This document shows, piece after piece, positions 53,548-64,000 of a stretch of 64,000 bases of DNA. Position 1 is the stretch's first letter; each line of letters opens with the position of its first letter. The stretch spans positions 4,705,447 through 4,769,446 of the forward strand of contig CM076669.1 of NCBI GenBank assembly GCA_038496675.1, written 5' to 3'. Source of the stretch: Rachycentron canadum. Taxonomy: Eukaryota > Chordata > Actinopteri > Carangiformes > Rachycentridae. The translations under genes were made by a program, and so were the position numbers. The notes under the pieces were generated by a model. The model was not told the DNA's origin and made no database searches. It saw nothing but the letters and a program-made list of their open reading frames with translations.

Positions 53548-54703
53548 ATGATGGACCTTTTTGAGACCAGCACTTATCTTTTCAGTGATTTGCGCTATTT
53601 GGAGGAAGGGGATCATGGACCACTGCAGCACTTGGACATGGCGGGGGTGTCTCCTCTGTACAACGGCAACGACAGCCCGTTGTCTGCGGGCCAGGATAAC
53701 GTGCCGTCCGAGACCGGCGGGGAGAGCAGCGGGGAGGAGCACGTCCTCGCGCCGCCGGGACTCGGTGCGCACTGCGAGGGCCAGTGCCTCGTGTGGGCCT
53801 GCAAGATTTGTAAGAGGAAGTCGGCCCCCACGGACAGACGCAAGGCCGCGACGCTCAGGGAGAGGAGGAGGCTGAAGAAGATCAACGAGGCCTTCGACGC
53901 GCTGAAGAGGAAGACCGTGGCGAACCCCAACCAGAGGCTACCCAAGGTGGAGATTTTACGCAGCGCCATCAGCTACATTGAGCGGTTGCAGGACCTGCTG
54001 CAAACGCTGGACGAGCAGGAGAAAAGCCAAAACGGATCATCCCATAACTCCAAAGAACTCAGTGTAAGCTAATACTGGATTCAAACCTCATGGCATTCCC
54101 ATCATGGTCCTTAAGAGTGTGTGATAGTCAGATGACTTTATATGGATACCAGTGATGTGTTTGTATTCCTGTGGTGCCTATTATGATATTATGATGTGTT
54201 TACTGCATGTTTGACCTCCTAGATATTGTAATGTCATATGGGCTTAACAGTAGGATCAGTAGTGTCATTTCCTTAGAATTTTCTATTAATATTTCCCTGT
54301 GATCTTAAAATATTTTTGTTATTTATTCATATCCCTGACCTGTATCCCTGAGACTTGTATACAGAAACATGTATGTTGTGTAACTACAGGTGGCCAGCCG
54401 TGAGTACCACTGGAAGAAGTCCTCTGAGCCCTGGCCGACCTCTGCTGACCATTCCACTGCAGCTATGATAGACCAGAGGGAAGGTAAAACCTGCCAAACG
54501 TCATCCGCCACCAACAGAAAATACACAAAAAAAAAAAAACAAAAAACAAGATTGAAGGTCGATATCTATTTATTTTATTTGTTTGTTTTTCAGGAACCAG
54601 TGAGTCCTCCGCCTCCTCCAGCCTCCTGCGTCTGTCCTCCATCGTTGACAGCATCACCAGCGACGAGAACGTCAGCTTCAGCGAGGACGTGTCTGAGAAC
54701 TGA
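53548..54703 (+). CDS. myf6: myf6 (MRF4): myogenic regulatory bHLH transcription factor 6, three exons
   Basis: This nuclear transcription factor dimerises with E proteins, binds CANNTG E-boxes and drives skeletal muscle determination and differentiation. Exons 53548-54063, 54390-54483 and 54594-54703 join to 720 nt, giving 239 residues (human 242). The start MMDLFET and SSGEEHVLAPPGL (residues 60-72) are Myf6-specific. The Cys/His-rich WACKICKRK is at 83-91. The bHLH spans about 98-150, with the myogenic Ala-Thr pair at 101-102 and the junction Lys at 111. The C-terminal helix region SSSLLRLSSIVDSI is at about 211-224. All introns are GT/AG, with phases 0 and 1. Upstream in-frame codons exist, but the conserved N-terminus fixes the start at 53548. 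myf5 follows on the same strand 5.1 kb downstream, as in other vertebrates. Identity is secure. Confidence 0.98.
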
Positions 54704-54985
54704 GACGCTGGCCGAGACCTTCACATGGACGGCGTGTTTAGATTTTCGAATTTCCATCGTTCATCTCAAAATTGTTTCCACGGTAGTTTGTCAGTCATGT
54801 AGTTCATTTGTACAGCAGGAGCAGCAAGTTTGTACATATTTTATAATAATGTTATTAGATTATTATTAGATTTATTTATTTTGTATTTAAAGACAGGCAA
54901 GCTCCTTTAAAAAAACAAAAAAAACCAAAAAAAAAAACCCAACACCTGAGATGGTATTTAATTTGTATTCATTTGTACATAACAA

Positions 54986-54991
54986 AATAAA
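54986..54991 (+). terminator. myf6: Probable myf6 poly(A) signal
   Basis: AATAAA 283 nt after the myf6 stop codon, the first canonical signal in the 3' UTR. Confidence 0.7.
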
Positions 54992-55739
54992 TTGCTAGTT
55001 TTGCAAAATAGTAAACCACTAAATTCCTCATTCTTCAGGGTAATTTTCATCCACCTCACTGTGGTTTGACAAGCAGAGGCAATGCAAGCTGCAGACCATA
55101 TCCAGTGCTTTACCAGTGGGTTCAAGCTCGACCAGGTCCCCCAGCATTCATGGCTATTAGAAGTCCATAAAATCTGTCTAAACCGCCCTGGAGTAGTTTG
55201 CTGCCGAGCTGCTTCTCTTTGTTCCAACTGGCATCCAGCAGGCCTGATCCCACGACAGTAACTCGAGTCCCCTGCAAACACGGCGTGCCTCCGCCCTGCC
55301 CTGCTCTCCTCTCCTATCAGATGTTTGGGGGACATGGAAACTTAGGTTTGCAGGCATGAGTGCAAAGCCCAGCGGGATAATGAAGCTATCTGAGCCATTA
55401 GGTCTCGATTCATCATCACCTGCTTCGTCATCACGCGGCAAAGCGTTTACATGAGAGCTATTAAAATGTGTGACATGATGCTGTAACGGCATGGAAATCC
55501 ATTCTGTGGTGGTGTTGTTGCTGATGATGTTGGGGGGCGCTGGACTCCCTCAGATGTCCGCCCCGTTTGACCTCTGGGACTCTCAGGACTGCAGACACGC
55601 ATACATGTTTCAGGCTCATCAGAAGCTGAACGCCTCAATTTAACATCCAGCAAGTGGAAAATGAAGCAAAAAACTTTTATACTCCTTACTTATAGCATTT
55701 TTGTTTGGTGTATTTTATACTAAATTGAAGAACAATCAC

Positions 55740-56480
55740 CCATAACATTATGACCACCTGCCTAATATTTTGCGGGTCTCCCTATTGCCGCTAAAACAGC
55801 CCTGACATATCGAGGCCAGGACTCCATCAGACCTCTGAAGGTGACCAAGACGTCAAACCCCAGATCCTTTAAGTCCTGTAAGTTGTGAGGTGGAGCCTCC
55901 ATAGATCAGACTTGTTTGTCCAGCACACCCCACAGATGCTGGGTTGGATTGAGATCTGGGGAATTTGGAGCCAAGTCATGACCTTGAACTGAGCATTATC
56001 CTGTTGGAAGAGGCCACTGCCATTAGATGGTAGTACGTGTAACAAGTAACATCCACGCCTTTGCCAGCTTGCCTTCTTGCCCATAGTGCATCATGGTGCC
56101 ATGTAGAAGAAAAAATGATTCATCAGACTGGTCACCTTCTTCCATTACTCCAGTTTTGATGCTCACATTCTTATTTTAAGTGCTTTTGGCAGTGAACAGA
56201 GGTCAGCAACGGCATCCTGACCAGTCTTTGGCTACCAGCTTGAGCTTTTTCAGCAGTTTGAGCTACGGCAGCTCTTCTGTAAGACCAGACCACACGGACC
56301 AGGCTTCGCTCCCCACCGATGAGCCTTGGCCACCCATGACCTTGTCACCACTTCACCGGTTTTCCTTCCTACCACTTTTGGTAGGTGCTGACCACTGCAG
56401 ACCTGAAACATCCCACAAGAGCTGCAGTTCCGGCCATCGCATCCCAATCTGACCCTTTTCAAAGTCGCTCACATCCTTAC
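55740..56480 (-). mobile_element. Decayed, internally deleted Tc1/mariner-type transposon
   Basis: Read on the minus strand, the pieces follow Tc1 transposase order. An N-terminal SDFEKGQI block lies at about 56440-56470. Next comes the SDES block with the first catalytic Asp at about 56117-56130, then FQQDNA with the second catalytic Asp at 55992-56009. A PNSPDLNP block and a downstream LDK region follow at about 55920-55970. The copy is broken: frameshifts separate the blocks, stop codons interrupt them, and sequence between the SDES and QQDNA blocks is missing. The third acidic residue appears as Gln (HLW preceded by TQ instead of IE). It retains the CATAACATTATGACCACCTG end seen in many fish copies. 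A poly-T tract (56484-56505) abuts the right side. It is certainly inactive. Confidence 0.8.
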
Positions 56481-58135
56481 TACTTTTTTTTTTTTTTTTT
56501 TTTTTGCTGGTGACAATTTTATATGTGCCAGGCTCCACCACAGCCCGAGCCCCGATCTTTAGTCTGCTTTTGATGACATAACTGTCCCTCCTTGATCACA
56601 CATTAGTCTTCAATACAGAAAAACCAAGCTCCTATTTTTCTCCACCCCCAAGAGAGACTCTGGCCTCTTTTAATCACATTAATGACATGACACTACCACT
56701 GATATTCATACAAATACCTATGAAATGATAACTTTCATCCTGAACATATAATCCCACAACAGTTTAAGTCAGCTCCTACTGCACCAACTATATTAAAATT
56801 CTTCTCAAGCAACATAATGTAACTTTAATTAAATTACAAAAACAATAACTTCTGTAATAACATGCGGCCATTGTCCCTTCTTTAGATCCTGACTGAAAAT
56901 GCTTCTATACTTGAGCACGGGACTTACAGTATTCTTTAAATGGAGTACTTTTACTTTATTTGAGTTAAGGATATGAATATTTTCTCCATGCCAGAGCAGA
57001 ATGAGCCTTTTAAAGCTCTTTTTTTTTTTTTGGCTCTTTTCAACAGAACAGCTCACATCTTTGACCAAATCTCCTGTTTTCTGCAGAAACCCCACAGAAA
57101 CATGATATCTCCAAACAGTAATGTGATTTTAATGGGCTCCCTCTCTCTGACTCACTCTCTCACTCACGCACTGCGATGGCAGTCTGGCTTCATTTGCAGC
57201 TCCGTTGTGTAACTGCCAATTTCTTGTCATGTTTTTTTGTAATTATTGCACGTTTTACCAGAATCAACAATCACAACATAACTCAGGAAAACACCCGTTT
57301 GGTTCGACGCTGGTTTTCGATCCTATCTGAAAGGTAAAGATCTGTTTGTCTTGTTAGTGAAGCTGCTGCATTTATTTTTATATTTGCTCCATCAGACTTC
57401 ATGCATGAACCGTCCCCCCCCCCACCCACCCACCCACCCAAAGACACAGCACCATCTCTGATTCCTGACTTTTCCTTGTCTAACTTTACAGGGATAAGCG
57501 GTGTTACTGATGACACCATATAATTCTCATTTGGCTGTGAAGGCAGTGTTTTAAAAGTCAAAGCTGATGAAAGGCGAGCTGTTGTAGGAGGGGTGGGGGG
57601 GGGCCTGATTTATCCAGACTTTCCCTGAATATCCTGCAATAAGAAAAAGATTCAGCGGGCCTGCACCTCTTTCTGCTCACTGCCAAACAAATGGCGTTGC
57701 CACTCAAAATGTCTATTTTTTTTCACTAAATCTTTTTTTTTTTTTTTGGGGGGGGGGGGGGACACACATCTGAATCACATTGTAACCCTGTTTTTATTTG
57801 CCTTTATGAAAGCACAATGCAGCCAGAAAAAAACAATGAAACTCCAACCGTAACAATATTTTGTCAGTTAAAATGTGCAAAAACGTAAAAGGGAATGAAA
57901 TAGGGTTTATTTTCCAAAGAGGTGGATCTATTTTGCAGGTACCTAAGTGATAAATTGCCTTTCCCGCCAGTGAACTAAACAAGCGGCGTATAAAGTCAGA
58001 GCATGGGGCAGTTTGGAAGAAATAAGGTTTTCAGACGTGAGGGAGAGATGGACATAAAAGGTCACCTCCTGCCCCTCACTTAACTCCGTCTCTGACCCCT
58101 CGAGAACAACAGAAAAAGAAAAACTCTGGGCCAGT

Positions 58136-58420
58136 TCCCAGGAGACCGGGGGAGCGCGCGGGTCCGTCCGCCGGCGCGCGCGCGCGCGCCGGCTTAAACT
58201 CCCCCACAGCGCCATGTGCTGCGCCGATCGCACCCCGGCCCCAACGAGCCGCCGTCGCTGGACGCCAGGTTTTCCATCTATTAGTCCTCCGTTGTCCTCG
58301 GCCCTAAACGCCGCTTTGATCTTCTCAGCAGCTCCGGGGCTCGATGTCTTCTTCAGCTGTGCCTAATCCAAACTCAGAGGCAATTCGGGGCAGGCAGCAG
58401 GTACTGGTGTTTTCTTAGGT
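58136..58420. promoter_or_regulatory. CpG-dense block between myf6 and myf5
   Basis: CpG dinucleotides are much denser here than in the surrounding AT-rich DNA. The core (58170-58193) is a perfect 24-bp palindrome, GCCGG + alternating CG + CCGGC. I see no coding frame of known type. It may be an orphan CpG island or distal element for myf5, about 1.3-1.5 kb upstream of its TATA box. Function is inference. Confidence 0.4.
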
Positions 58421-58944
58421 GCGCGCTGTTCCCAGAGATGGAGGGGTGGGTAAGTGGGTGGGGGGGGCTCGCCAAACGTTTTGACACATTGTGAGAAATA
58501 TCCGCATTGTATCCTTGTAAGCTGTCAACAACACAATTACCTAAACAAGTCAGCGTCGACCCGCAGGAGGCCCAGTCTGTCTGACAAGCAACAAGAGCAG
58601 TTCTGCCAATACAGAGACAATTCGCCTTCAATCCACGGCGGTTTGTAATGTCACACGTCAACAGCAGGAATAAAGCAAATAAAATCATTTGATACAAGTA
58701 TTTGAAGCGTTTTGAGATGATTTTATTTGTACAGTTTAGCTCTGTGAAAAAAGAAAAAAAAAAAAAAGAGCAACTTGGAGACATGTTGATATTTTTGCAG
58801 CCTTGGATTCCTGCACTCTTAAACCCCCTCAAAACCTCCAGACCTCCACCTGAATAAAAAAAAACCATCACAGCCATCTGTTGTGTGCTGAATTGAAAGC
58901 ACTTGACTTGTGTCAATAGAATTTAATGGTTAAAATTTGGCCCT

Positions 58945-59025
58945 CCGAGGCCAAAATGGCGCAGGGAATTGCGCGGCGGTGTCAATTGTGTAATTGCTGC
59001 CCTAATGAGCTTTAGCAAACAGGGA
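58945..59025. promoter_or_regulatory. Candidate myf5-proximal enhancer segment
   Basis: Within 80 bp there are an AAAATGGCG YY1-type site (58953-58961), a CAATTG E-box (58983-58988), two TAAT homeodomain cores (58991-58996, 59003-59006) and a GCAAACA forkhead-type site (59015-59021). It lies 0.65-0.75 kb before the myf5 TATA box. This is motif evidence only. Confidence 0.3.
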
Positions 59026-59090
59026 TCTCCTCATCAGCAGCACCTCCAGTGATGGAGATGAGGTGGGTGTTTAGAGTGAGTGAAGGGATT

Positions 59091-59109
59091 GGGGGGGGGG
59101 GGGGGGGGG
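59091..59109. repeat. Poly-G tract
   Basis: A homopolymer of 19 G upstream of myf5. Its length is likely to be polymorphic or mis-sized in the assembly. Confidence 0.9.
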
Positions 59110-59307
59110 TTATACCGCTGTAATGTGAATTCACAGGGCTTGAAATGTTACACCTCCCTTTGCAGCTGGGCTGCATCTGCAACGCTGTTGTCTCCACCGT
59201 AAAAATTGACCTGCATACTCCTACAAGTGGTCACTCTCATTTTCTGCGCAGATTAACTAAACAAAACACTCTTTAATACTTATGTCTTCATAGCAAAGTG
59301 TCACTTT

Positions 59308-59331
59308 CATCATCATCATCATCATCATCAT
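59308..59331. repeat. (ATC)n trinucleotide microsatellite
   Basis: About eight tandem CAT/ATC units in the myf5 upstream region. Confidence 0.95.
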
Positions 59332-59620
59332 GCCTGCAGGGAAGTTACAGATAAACCAAACAAAATGAAGCACTTATGACTGCTGAAGAAAAGCCCATGT
59401 TATGGTTAAAGCTGCAAATGCTCTGAAACATTCCCAAGCATTGTATTCATCATGGCCTTGCAGGACAAGGGTTGTTGGAAGGAGAGAGTGGTGATGAGTG
59501 GGAAAACACCAGTAAGTGCAGATGTGGGAAACTCTGCAGGGTACTGGGGGGTGAAGAGGCAGCGGTTTGGGATGGGGCAGGGAGGGAGTTGAGCTAACCC
59601 CAGCCTGCCTTCTGGCTGGG

Positions 59621-59686
59621 CCAATGGGCCATGGTAATTAGATCTGGCCAATGTGGGCCCTGGGCTCTGGCCTGGGGGCATATAAG
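59621..59686 (+). promoter_or_regulatory. myf5: myf5 core promoter: tandem CCAAT boxes and TATA box
   Basis: Two CCAAT boxes (59621-59625 and 59648-59652) flank a TAATTA homeodomain core (59635-59640). They precede a TATAAG box in GGGGGCATATAAGG (59681-59686). Transcription is expected to start near 59711, giving a 5' UTR of about 100 nt before the start codon at 59814. The spacing is that of a classical TATA promoter. Confidence 0.75.
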
Positions 59687-59813
59687 GGGGGCCCAGGGCA
59701 ACAGACCCCTCATATCACTCAGAGGTCTCCTCTCTCTCACCCCACTGCTCTACCCTCCTTCCTTCCTTTGTGCCCATCACTCCATTTATCCAGACCCCAT
59801 TCTTCAACAAGCC

Positions 59814-61699
59814 ATGGATGTCTTCTCTCCCTCCCAGGTCTACTACGACAGAGCGTGTGCTTCTTCTCCAGACAGCCTGGAGTTTGGCCCCGGCATGGAG
59901 CTAGCTGGCTCAGAGGAGGACGAACACGTCAGGATCCCCGGAGCCCCCCACCAGCCGGGACACTGCCTGCAGTGGGCTTGCAAGGCCTGCAAGCGCAAGT
60001 CCAGCTTTGTCGACCGCAGGCGGGCCGCCACCATGCGTGAGCGCCGGCGGCTGAAGAAGGTCAACCACGCTTTTGAGGCTCTGCGGCGCTGCACCTCAGC
60101 CAACCCGAGCCAACGGCTGCCCAAGGTGGAGATCCTGCGCAACGCCATTCAGTACATCGAAAGCCTGCAGGAGCTGCTACGAGAGCAGGTGGAAAACTAC
60201 TACGGCTTACCTGGAGAGAGCAGCTCTGAGCCAGGGAGCCCGCTCTCCAGCTGCTCTGACGGCATGGTAAGACCCCTGATCCTCTGGTTCAGCCTCCTCA
60301 TGCAATCATGTGGTTGTACAGAGTGTTGTTGTGGTTGTAAACCCACTAACACGTCCATCAGAGTAATGGGGACTACTGCATGTGAGTGAGGACTTCATCT
60401 TGTAGGAACTTCACCCCTGAATTGTTGACAGAGTCTGTTGCCATGTCTCATTAGCATGTATGAGTATTTCATTTCAAACTAGACCGTGGATTTCCACTTT
60501 AGAAACTTATAAATCAAATATTCTTGTTTTGCAATAAGACCTCAATTACAGCACTTCTTCATGCATATCATCAAAAACACGTCCTCTGTAGTCACACATG
60601 TATCTCTGTTCCCTGATGCTCACGATTACAGGTCAGATTAGTTTCTCTGAAGGTGACTGCGTATCAGTTAATGCATAAGAACTCCTAATACTGGATAGAG
60701 TAATGGCTTTCCCACCACCGGACACTTTATAGCCCTAATAAACCGAGCTAAATCCACCGTACTGAAGTCTGGCAGGAAAAACTGGGTGCTTTTCTGCATT
60801 CCATCCTGACTGCATGTTCTGCGCCGCTGCCAGGATTTTCTGCAGATTTACTAGGAGAAAGTGTCATCTTGCACAAACTGGTGTTGCTTCCACTGATACA
60901 ATCGATTCGCCACGCTCAGAGCCAGGGTAGGGGAAGGGAGCGCACACTGCCACTTTGGCTTTAAGGTGTATGTGAAATAAAGAAGCCCATAACTTTGGAA
61001 TTCAGGATTTATTAGCCTTGTCCAGTATATCATGAAGGGCATTGGTTGTTTTTGCACTTTTTCCCCCGCCTCTCTCTGTCCCATATATATTTATATCATA
61101 TCAGATCTGTCTGCTGCTTTTTTTTTTTTTTTTTTTTTTTGTAAGTGTTTGCAAGAATTCAAGGGTAAATTTGATTTCTCATCTCCTTGCAGGCTGGCAG
61201 CAACAGTCCAGTGTGGCAACAGTTGAATGCAAACTACAGCAGCAGCTATTCATATGCAAAGAATGGTAAGACCTCTTGACAGTAACAGCAGCCTGGTGTG
61301 AATATGACATTTATTCTTGTAGAGATTTAAAAATTACCTCTTTAATGCTTGATGACTGTAATGTTTTTTTGCCTCTTTGAGTCCCATATTGCCATAAATT
61401 AAATCTAAAAAAAAAAAAAAAAAAATGGGATAAATCATATGTGGCATCAGCTGAAATAACAGAGGACTCGACTGATATCAGCTCTTTCTTCCTTCTTATC
61501 AGACAATTTGGGCGACAAAGCAGCCGGAGCCTCCAGTCTCGAGTGCCTCTCCAGCATCGTGGATCGCCTCTCCTCGGTTGAGTCCAGCTGTGGACCGGCT
61601 GCTCTGAGAGACATGGCCACCTTCTCCCCCGGCAGCTCCGACTCGCAGCCCCGCACGCCAGAGAGCCCCGGGTCCAGGCCGGTATACCACGTCCTGTGA
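59814..61699 (+). CDS. myf5: myf5: myogenic factor 5 bHLH transcription factor, three exons
   Basis: Myf5 is the earliest-acting myogenic determination factor; it binds E-boxes as a heterodimer with E proteins in the nucleus. Exons 59814-60266, 61193-61265 and 61503-61699 join to 723 nt, giving 240 residues. The start MDVFSPSQVYYDRACASSPD is typical of fish Myf5. WACKACKRK is at residues 54-62. The bHLH spans about 68-121, with the myogenic Ala-Thr pair at 72-73 and junction Lys at 82. Exon 1 ends in SCSDGM with ATG|GTAAGA. Exon 2 begins after a TTGCAG acceptor, and exon 3 carries the SSLECLSSIVDRLSS helix (186-200) and the terminal YHVL. Intron phases are 0 and 1, as in myf6, which fits their origin by tandem duplication. 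The open frame extends upstream, but the conserved N-terminus sets the start. No defects are seen. Confidence 0.98.
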
Positions 61700-61992
61700 A
61701 GGAAAACCTCTCTGGATGTATTGCCACAGGCAGCTGCGGCTGCATTTGCAAACAGGAAGAGATAAGAACTAGTTCTGTGAGAATTGGAAGGAGAATCTGA
61801 GGAGCTGTGGCAAGAAGCTTTTATATTGTACATGAGACTGTAAATATGTAATGTAAATGCCCATTTATTCTATACATGCTGTTATACCCAATGAGACGTA
61901 TTTAATAATGACAGATAATGTAATGTTGCATTATTCCAACATTATGTGGTATTTATGCAGTGTTATTTCTTACCTTTCATGTTGTTGTGAAC

Positions 61993-61998
61993 ATTAAA
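61993..61998 (+). terminator. myf5: Probable myf5 poly(A) signal (ATTAAA variant)
   Basis: ATTAAA 294 nt after the stop codon, followed by a GT-rich stretch (GTTGTGG, TTTTTGTCTTTG) such as usually lies downstream of cleavage sites. I see no canonical AATAAA in the 3' UTR before it. Confidence 0.55.
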
Positions 61999-62472
61999 TC
62001 TTTCACTGTTGTGGATAAAGCTTTTTGTCTTTGTTTCTTTGGAAGCTTATCTTATTTTTATTCAGTTTCAACATCAACACGTGTTCAAGAACCCAAACCC
62101 ACTTTACTCATCGAAACAAGGTTCACAAAGTAACTGATATCTGCCTTATGGCTTATAACACTAATTACTCTTACTTTATCGGGCATTTTAAAATTGATAC
62201 AACAGCTAAATGAATTTAAGATCACAGATCAATCAATACACGAAATACAAGAAAAGAGGTTTCTTATAAAATCAAAAGGGAAATTTATTTATTATGGGGC
62301 GAGTGTCTTGTCTTGGCTCGTCCTGGACAGTCTAGACTGTCTCCAGCTAACAAGGTGTGGAGCTCACATTAGAAACTGATAGAGGTCAGCTGATACCATT
62401 AATCATCTGACACTGCTGTAATCACCCATGTAGCCTGCAGCGTACCAGTCATTACAGCACTTTATCCTCCCA

Positions 62473-62474
<2 letters not shown>

Positions 62475-62510
<36 letters not shown>
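62475..62510. repeat. (AT)n microsatellite
   Basis: An AT dinucleotide run with one G interruption near its end. Confidence 0.95.
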
Positions 62511-62765
62511 TTGTCTGCATTGCGGCAAGAATTTACATGAACTCAACGCAGACATTAACAACATTTTGTTGGTCTTTGATCACATTTTATTTTCTCTGTA
62601 CCTTTGATGTGTGGGTGTGTGTGTTTGTGTATACCTGTTTGTACTTTGCTACCAAATGTGAGTCATCATTAACACCCTGATTATACCATCAGCACCAGAG
62701 TTGGGAACAAATGGCCTCTAATTGTACTTATTGTGTGAGTGAGGGGGAGGGGAGGGAGGCGAGGG

Positions 62766-63165
62766 NNNNNNNNNNNNNNNNNNNNNNNNNNNNNNNNNNN
62801 NNNNNNNNNNNNNNNNNNNNNNNNNNNNNNNNNNNNNNNNNNNNNNNNNNNNNNNNNNNNNNNNNNNNNNNNNNNNNNNNNNNNNNNNNNNNNNNNNNNN
62901 NNNNNNNNNNNNNNNNNNNNNNNNNNNNNNNNNNNNNNNNNNNNNNNNNNNNNNNNNNNNNNNNNNNNNNNNNNNNNNNNNNNNNNNNNNNNNNNNNNNN
63001 NNNNNNNNNNNNNNNNNNNNNNNNNNNNNNNNNNNNNNNNNNNNNNNNNNNNNNNNNNNNNNNNNNNNNNNNNNNNNNNNNNNNNNNNNNNNNNNNNNNN
63101 NNNNNNNNNNNNNNNNNNNNNNNNNNNNNNNNNNNNNNNNNNNNNNNNNNNNNNNNNNNNNNNNN
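62766..63165. other. Assembly gap (400 N)
   Basis: Exactly 400 undetermined bases, probably a size estimate or placeholder. The gap is bordered by GGGGAGGGGAGGGAGGCGAG on the left and a pure G run on the right. Confidence 1.

Positions 63166-63196
<31 letters not shown>
63166..63196. repeat. Poly-G run at a gap edge
   Basis: 31 consecutive G directly after the gap. It may be a real G-rich repeat where sequencing failed or a low-quality sequence artefact. Confidence 0.9.
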
Positions 63197-63197
<1 letters not shown>

Positions 63198-64000
63198 GAA
63201 CATATGTGTCATACTCTTAGCGTCATATTTGTTTTACTCTATTGAGGAAATACACTTTTTTATTCACTATACATACACTGAAAATCTATATTCCCTTTCT
63301 GGTTGTTGTTTTTATGATTATATTTTCACATTTCCTTTCATATTCTACTTTGCTTACTTTCTCTAATGTGCTCTGTCTGGGTAAAACTAAGAAAAACAAG
63401 AATAAAACCTCCTCCATCTCTCAGATGTTCCTTTACTTCAGTGTAATTTGCATCCCTTTTATATAATTCATCTCATCAAATGTTGAAAATATCATTATTT
63501 TCCCATGTTTCTATTGTGTTGAGTGGTGGAAAATAATTCTGTGCCTTTGATTCACAAATTAACTTAAGTTCATGTTCACAAAGAAGTATTTGTACTTTAC
63601 TGGAGCTTAACACTTCCAGTTCACCACATTTCAGATGGAAATATCTATTTTTTTTTACCATATTACATTGATGTAACAGCAACAGTTTTCCAGTCATTTT
63701 ACAAATTAAGATTTCATATATTAAATTTAAAAAGATTATAAATGGTATATTTCTTTGGATTAAACTCAATAATGGTATATAAATTAATAAAATTAGCTCC
63801 ACCCAATCAGCTACATCATTAAAATCTTAAATGTGTCAGTAATACTCTAATAATAATACAATTATGAAAATTTAATAATAGTACTAGCTGACACTATTCT
63901 GCTGTAAAACTAATATTTTTTACTTGTTATACTTATTATAATTCTTGATCATAAGTGAGATTTTGAATTCAGTACTTTCACATGTAAAGTACTATTTTTA

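Larger units (their letters stand above)
54995..59615. other. myf6-myf5 intergenic spacer
   Basis: About 4.7 kb with no coding exon. It contains a decayed Tc1-like element (55740-56480), C- and G-homopolymers (57414-57440, 57748-57761, 59091-59109) and a CpG-dense block near 58.14-58.4 kb. A homeobox/E-box-rich segment lies near 58.95-59.03 kb, with an ATC repeat after it. In mice the equivalent spacer carries Myf5 enhancers, including the early epaxial enhancer, so regulatory content is expected but not shown. Confidence 0.6.
62000..64000. other. 3' flank of myf5, no recognisable gene
   Basis: AT-rich sequence with an AT microsatellite, one gap and a poly-G run. No exon of a neighbouring gene is recognised; in mammals the next gene on this side would be LIN7A. 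Confidence 0.6.

Noticed and set aside
56841..57100. Minus-strand open frame of 88 codons downstream of the Tc1 remnant
   Set aside because: It does not continue any transposase block and has no similarity that I recognise.
62711..63245. Frames crossing the second N gap with poly-Gly or poly-Pro
   Set aside because: They are artefacts of N bases and a poly-G run.

Overview
This is vertebrate nuclear DNA, almost certainly from a teleost fish and probably a percomorph. The evidence is the short-intron genes, the fish-type Myf6 and Myf5 proteins, a decayed Tc1-like transposon, tRNA-derived SINE remnants of a kind common in percomorph genomes, and abundant microsatellites. Four protein-coding genes can be supported. 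They are the first coding exon of ppp1r12a (minus strand, rest of the gene beyond the left edge), a complete rps16 (plus), and complete myf6 and myf5 (both plus). All exons of the three complete genes join in frame with GT/AG junctions: rps16 147 codons, myf6 240 codons and myf5 241 codons, each count including the stop.

Layout: 1-2396 is ppp1r12a intron 1. Coding exon 1 is at 2397-2633, with a TATA-less, GA-rich promoter region at about 2634-3000. From 3.0 to 21.27 kb no gene is recognisable, only repeat remnants and some candidate regulatory motifs. rps16 occupies about 21.3-23.97 kb. From 24 to 53.45 kb is a roughly 29.5-kb gene desert with repeats, one assembly gap and several candidate regulatory blocks, including a pair of divergent TATA motifs at 34.9-35.0 kb. 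myf6 lies at 53.5-55.0 kb. A 4.7-kb spacer containing a dead Tc1 copy and a CpG-dense block separates it from myf5 at 59.7-62.0 kb. The last 2 kb is AT-rich 3' flank with a second gap.

myf6 (MRF4) and myf5 are the linked head-to-tail pair of myogenic bHLH genes known across vertebrates, and they commit cells to skeletal muscle. In mammals the pair is controlled by enhancers spread over a large upstream domain, so the 29.5-kb desert and the 4.7-kb spacer are the natural places to look for regulatory DNA. ppp1r12a (myosin phosphatase targeting subunit) is also in this neighbourhood in mammals. However, the mammalian intervening genes OTOGL and PTPRQ are not seen here, and rps16 sits there instead. 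I found no convincing undescribed gene system. The most useful leads are non-coding and are listed as findings.
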